6,258 nt of DNA from positions 1 to 6,258 of the forward strand of contig CAKZSF010000102.1 in assembly GCA_937920575.1 (NCBI GenBank). Direction: 5' to 3'. Position 1 is the first letter of the stretch; the number at the start of each line of letters is the position of its first letter. This document shows positions 6,129 to 6,258 of the stretch, piece by piece. Origin of the DNA: an uncultured Sphingomonadaceae bacterium. GTDB lineage: Bacteria; Pseudomonadota; Alphaproteobacteria; Sphingomonadales; Sphingomonadaceae. The position numbers and the translations under genes were made by a program. The notes under the pieces were generated by a model. The model did not search any database. It was not told the DNA's origin and saw nothing but the letters and a program-made list of their open reading frames with translations.

Positions 6129-6145
6129 TTGGCACAACCTTTGCT
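6129..6145 (+). promoter_or_regulatory. Sigma-54 (-24/-12) promoter
   Basis: TTGGCACAACCTTTGCT matches the sigma-54 consensus YTGGCACGRNNNTTGCW at every fixed position but one (A for G after the -24 block). The GG is at 6131-6132 and the GC at 6143-6144, with the required spacing. The predicted start is about 6156, giving a leader of about 25 bases before the ATG at 6181. Its place beside a gene for a sigma-54 activator makes it very likely functional. Confidence 0.88.
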
Positions 6146-6180
6146 GAATAGTGAACAAGAGTTTACGAAAGGACGAAGCA

Positions 6181-6258
6181 ATGGAAAGCCTAACGAAAAG
6201 CCGCCTGTTCAAATCCCCGGTGGGATTGGCATCGGTCGCAAGCGTATTTGCGATGGTG
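6181..6258 (+). CDS. N-terminus of a sigma-54-controlled protein of unknown function, partial at right edge
   Basis: An ATG at 6181 opens a frame of 26 codons to the edge of the window. AAGGA at 6169-6173 lies seven bases upstream, and the sigma-54 promoter is correctly placed, so the start is well supported. The visible protein begins MESLTKSRLFKSPVGL, with Lys6, Arg8 and Lys11 before a hydrophobic run (residues 13-26, VGLASVASVFAMV at its core). That pattern suits a signal peptide or first membrane segment. It does not resemble the start of PspA (MGIFSR-type), the usual neighbour of pspF, so no name is given. Its position makes it a probable member of the PspF regulon. Confidence 0.7.
   Translation, partial: MESLTKSRLFKSPVGLASVASVFAMV

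Noticed and set aside
6181..6258. Calling the right-edge gene pspA from its position next to pspF
   Set aside because: The visible N-terminus has a basic plus hydrophobic pattern and does not match PspA.

Overview
The window looks like chromosomal DNA of an alphaproteobacterium, most likely a member of the Sphingomonadales and perhaps the Erythrobacteraceae. This rests on moderately high GC, a rimP-nusA-ylxR gene order, the form of NusA with an Arg/Pro-rich insert in its second helix-hairpin-helix region, and a PspF-type activator. The genus is an inference. All genes lie on the minus strand except one that enters at the right edge on the plus strand.

Left part (1-2916, minus strand): a tight translation/transcription operon, read right to left as rimP (30S maturation), nusA (transcription elongation/termination factor) and ylxR (DUF448 RNA-binding protein, cut by the left edge). 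rimP and nusA share one base (TGATG). nusA and ylxR overlap by 20 bases, with a strong AGGAGG for ylxR inside nusA. infB would be expected beyond the left edge. Upstream of rimP is a 195-base gap. It holds an intrinsic terminator for the preceding gene and a long-range inverted repeat that could fold in the rimP leader or act as a DNA dyad.

Middle part (3112-4923, minus strand): three accessory genes. The first is a secreted metzincin-like protein with a Gly/Lys-rich linker, a His-rich tail and Gln in place of the first zinc-ligand His (QEIGHDYGLGH). The second is a single-domain PilZ protein with the c-di-GMP motifs RxxxR and DxSxxG. The third is a 101-residue membrane-anchored protein of unknown function. 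A perfect 25-bp tandem duplication sits between the last two.

Right part (4980-6258): pspF, a sigma-54 activator without a receiver domain, is transcribed to the left. A gene that is not recognisably pspA starts on the plus strand at 6181. The 154-base divergent intergenic region carries a near-perfect -24/-12 sigma-54 promoter for the plus-strand gene, a TATAAT box facing pspF that lies against it, and two direct TGCACCAA repeats 40 bp apart at about -84 and -124 from the predicted start. This is a compact envelope-stress type switch: PspF would activate the divergent gene from sites in its own leader. The nature of the activated gene is the main open question of the window. No tRNA, rRNA, CRISPR array or insertion sequence was seen, and no stretch over 300 bases lacks a gene.
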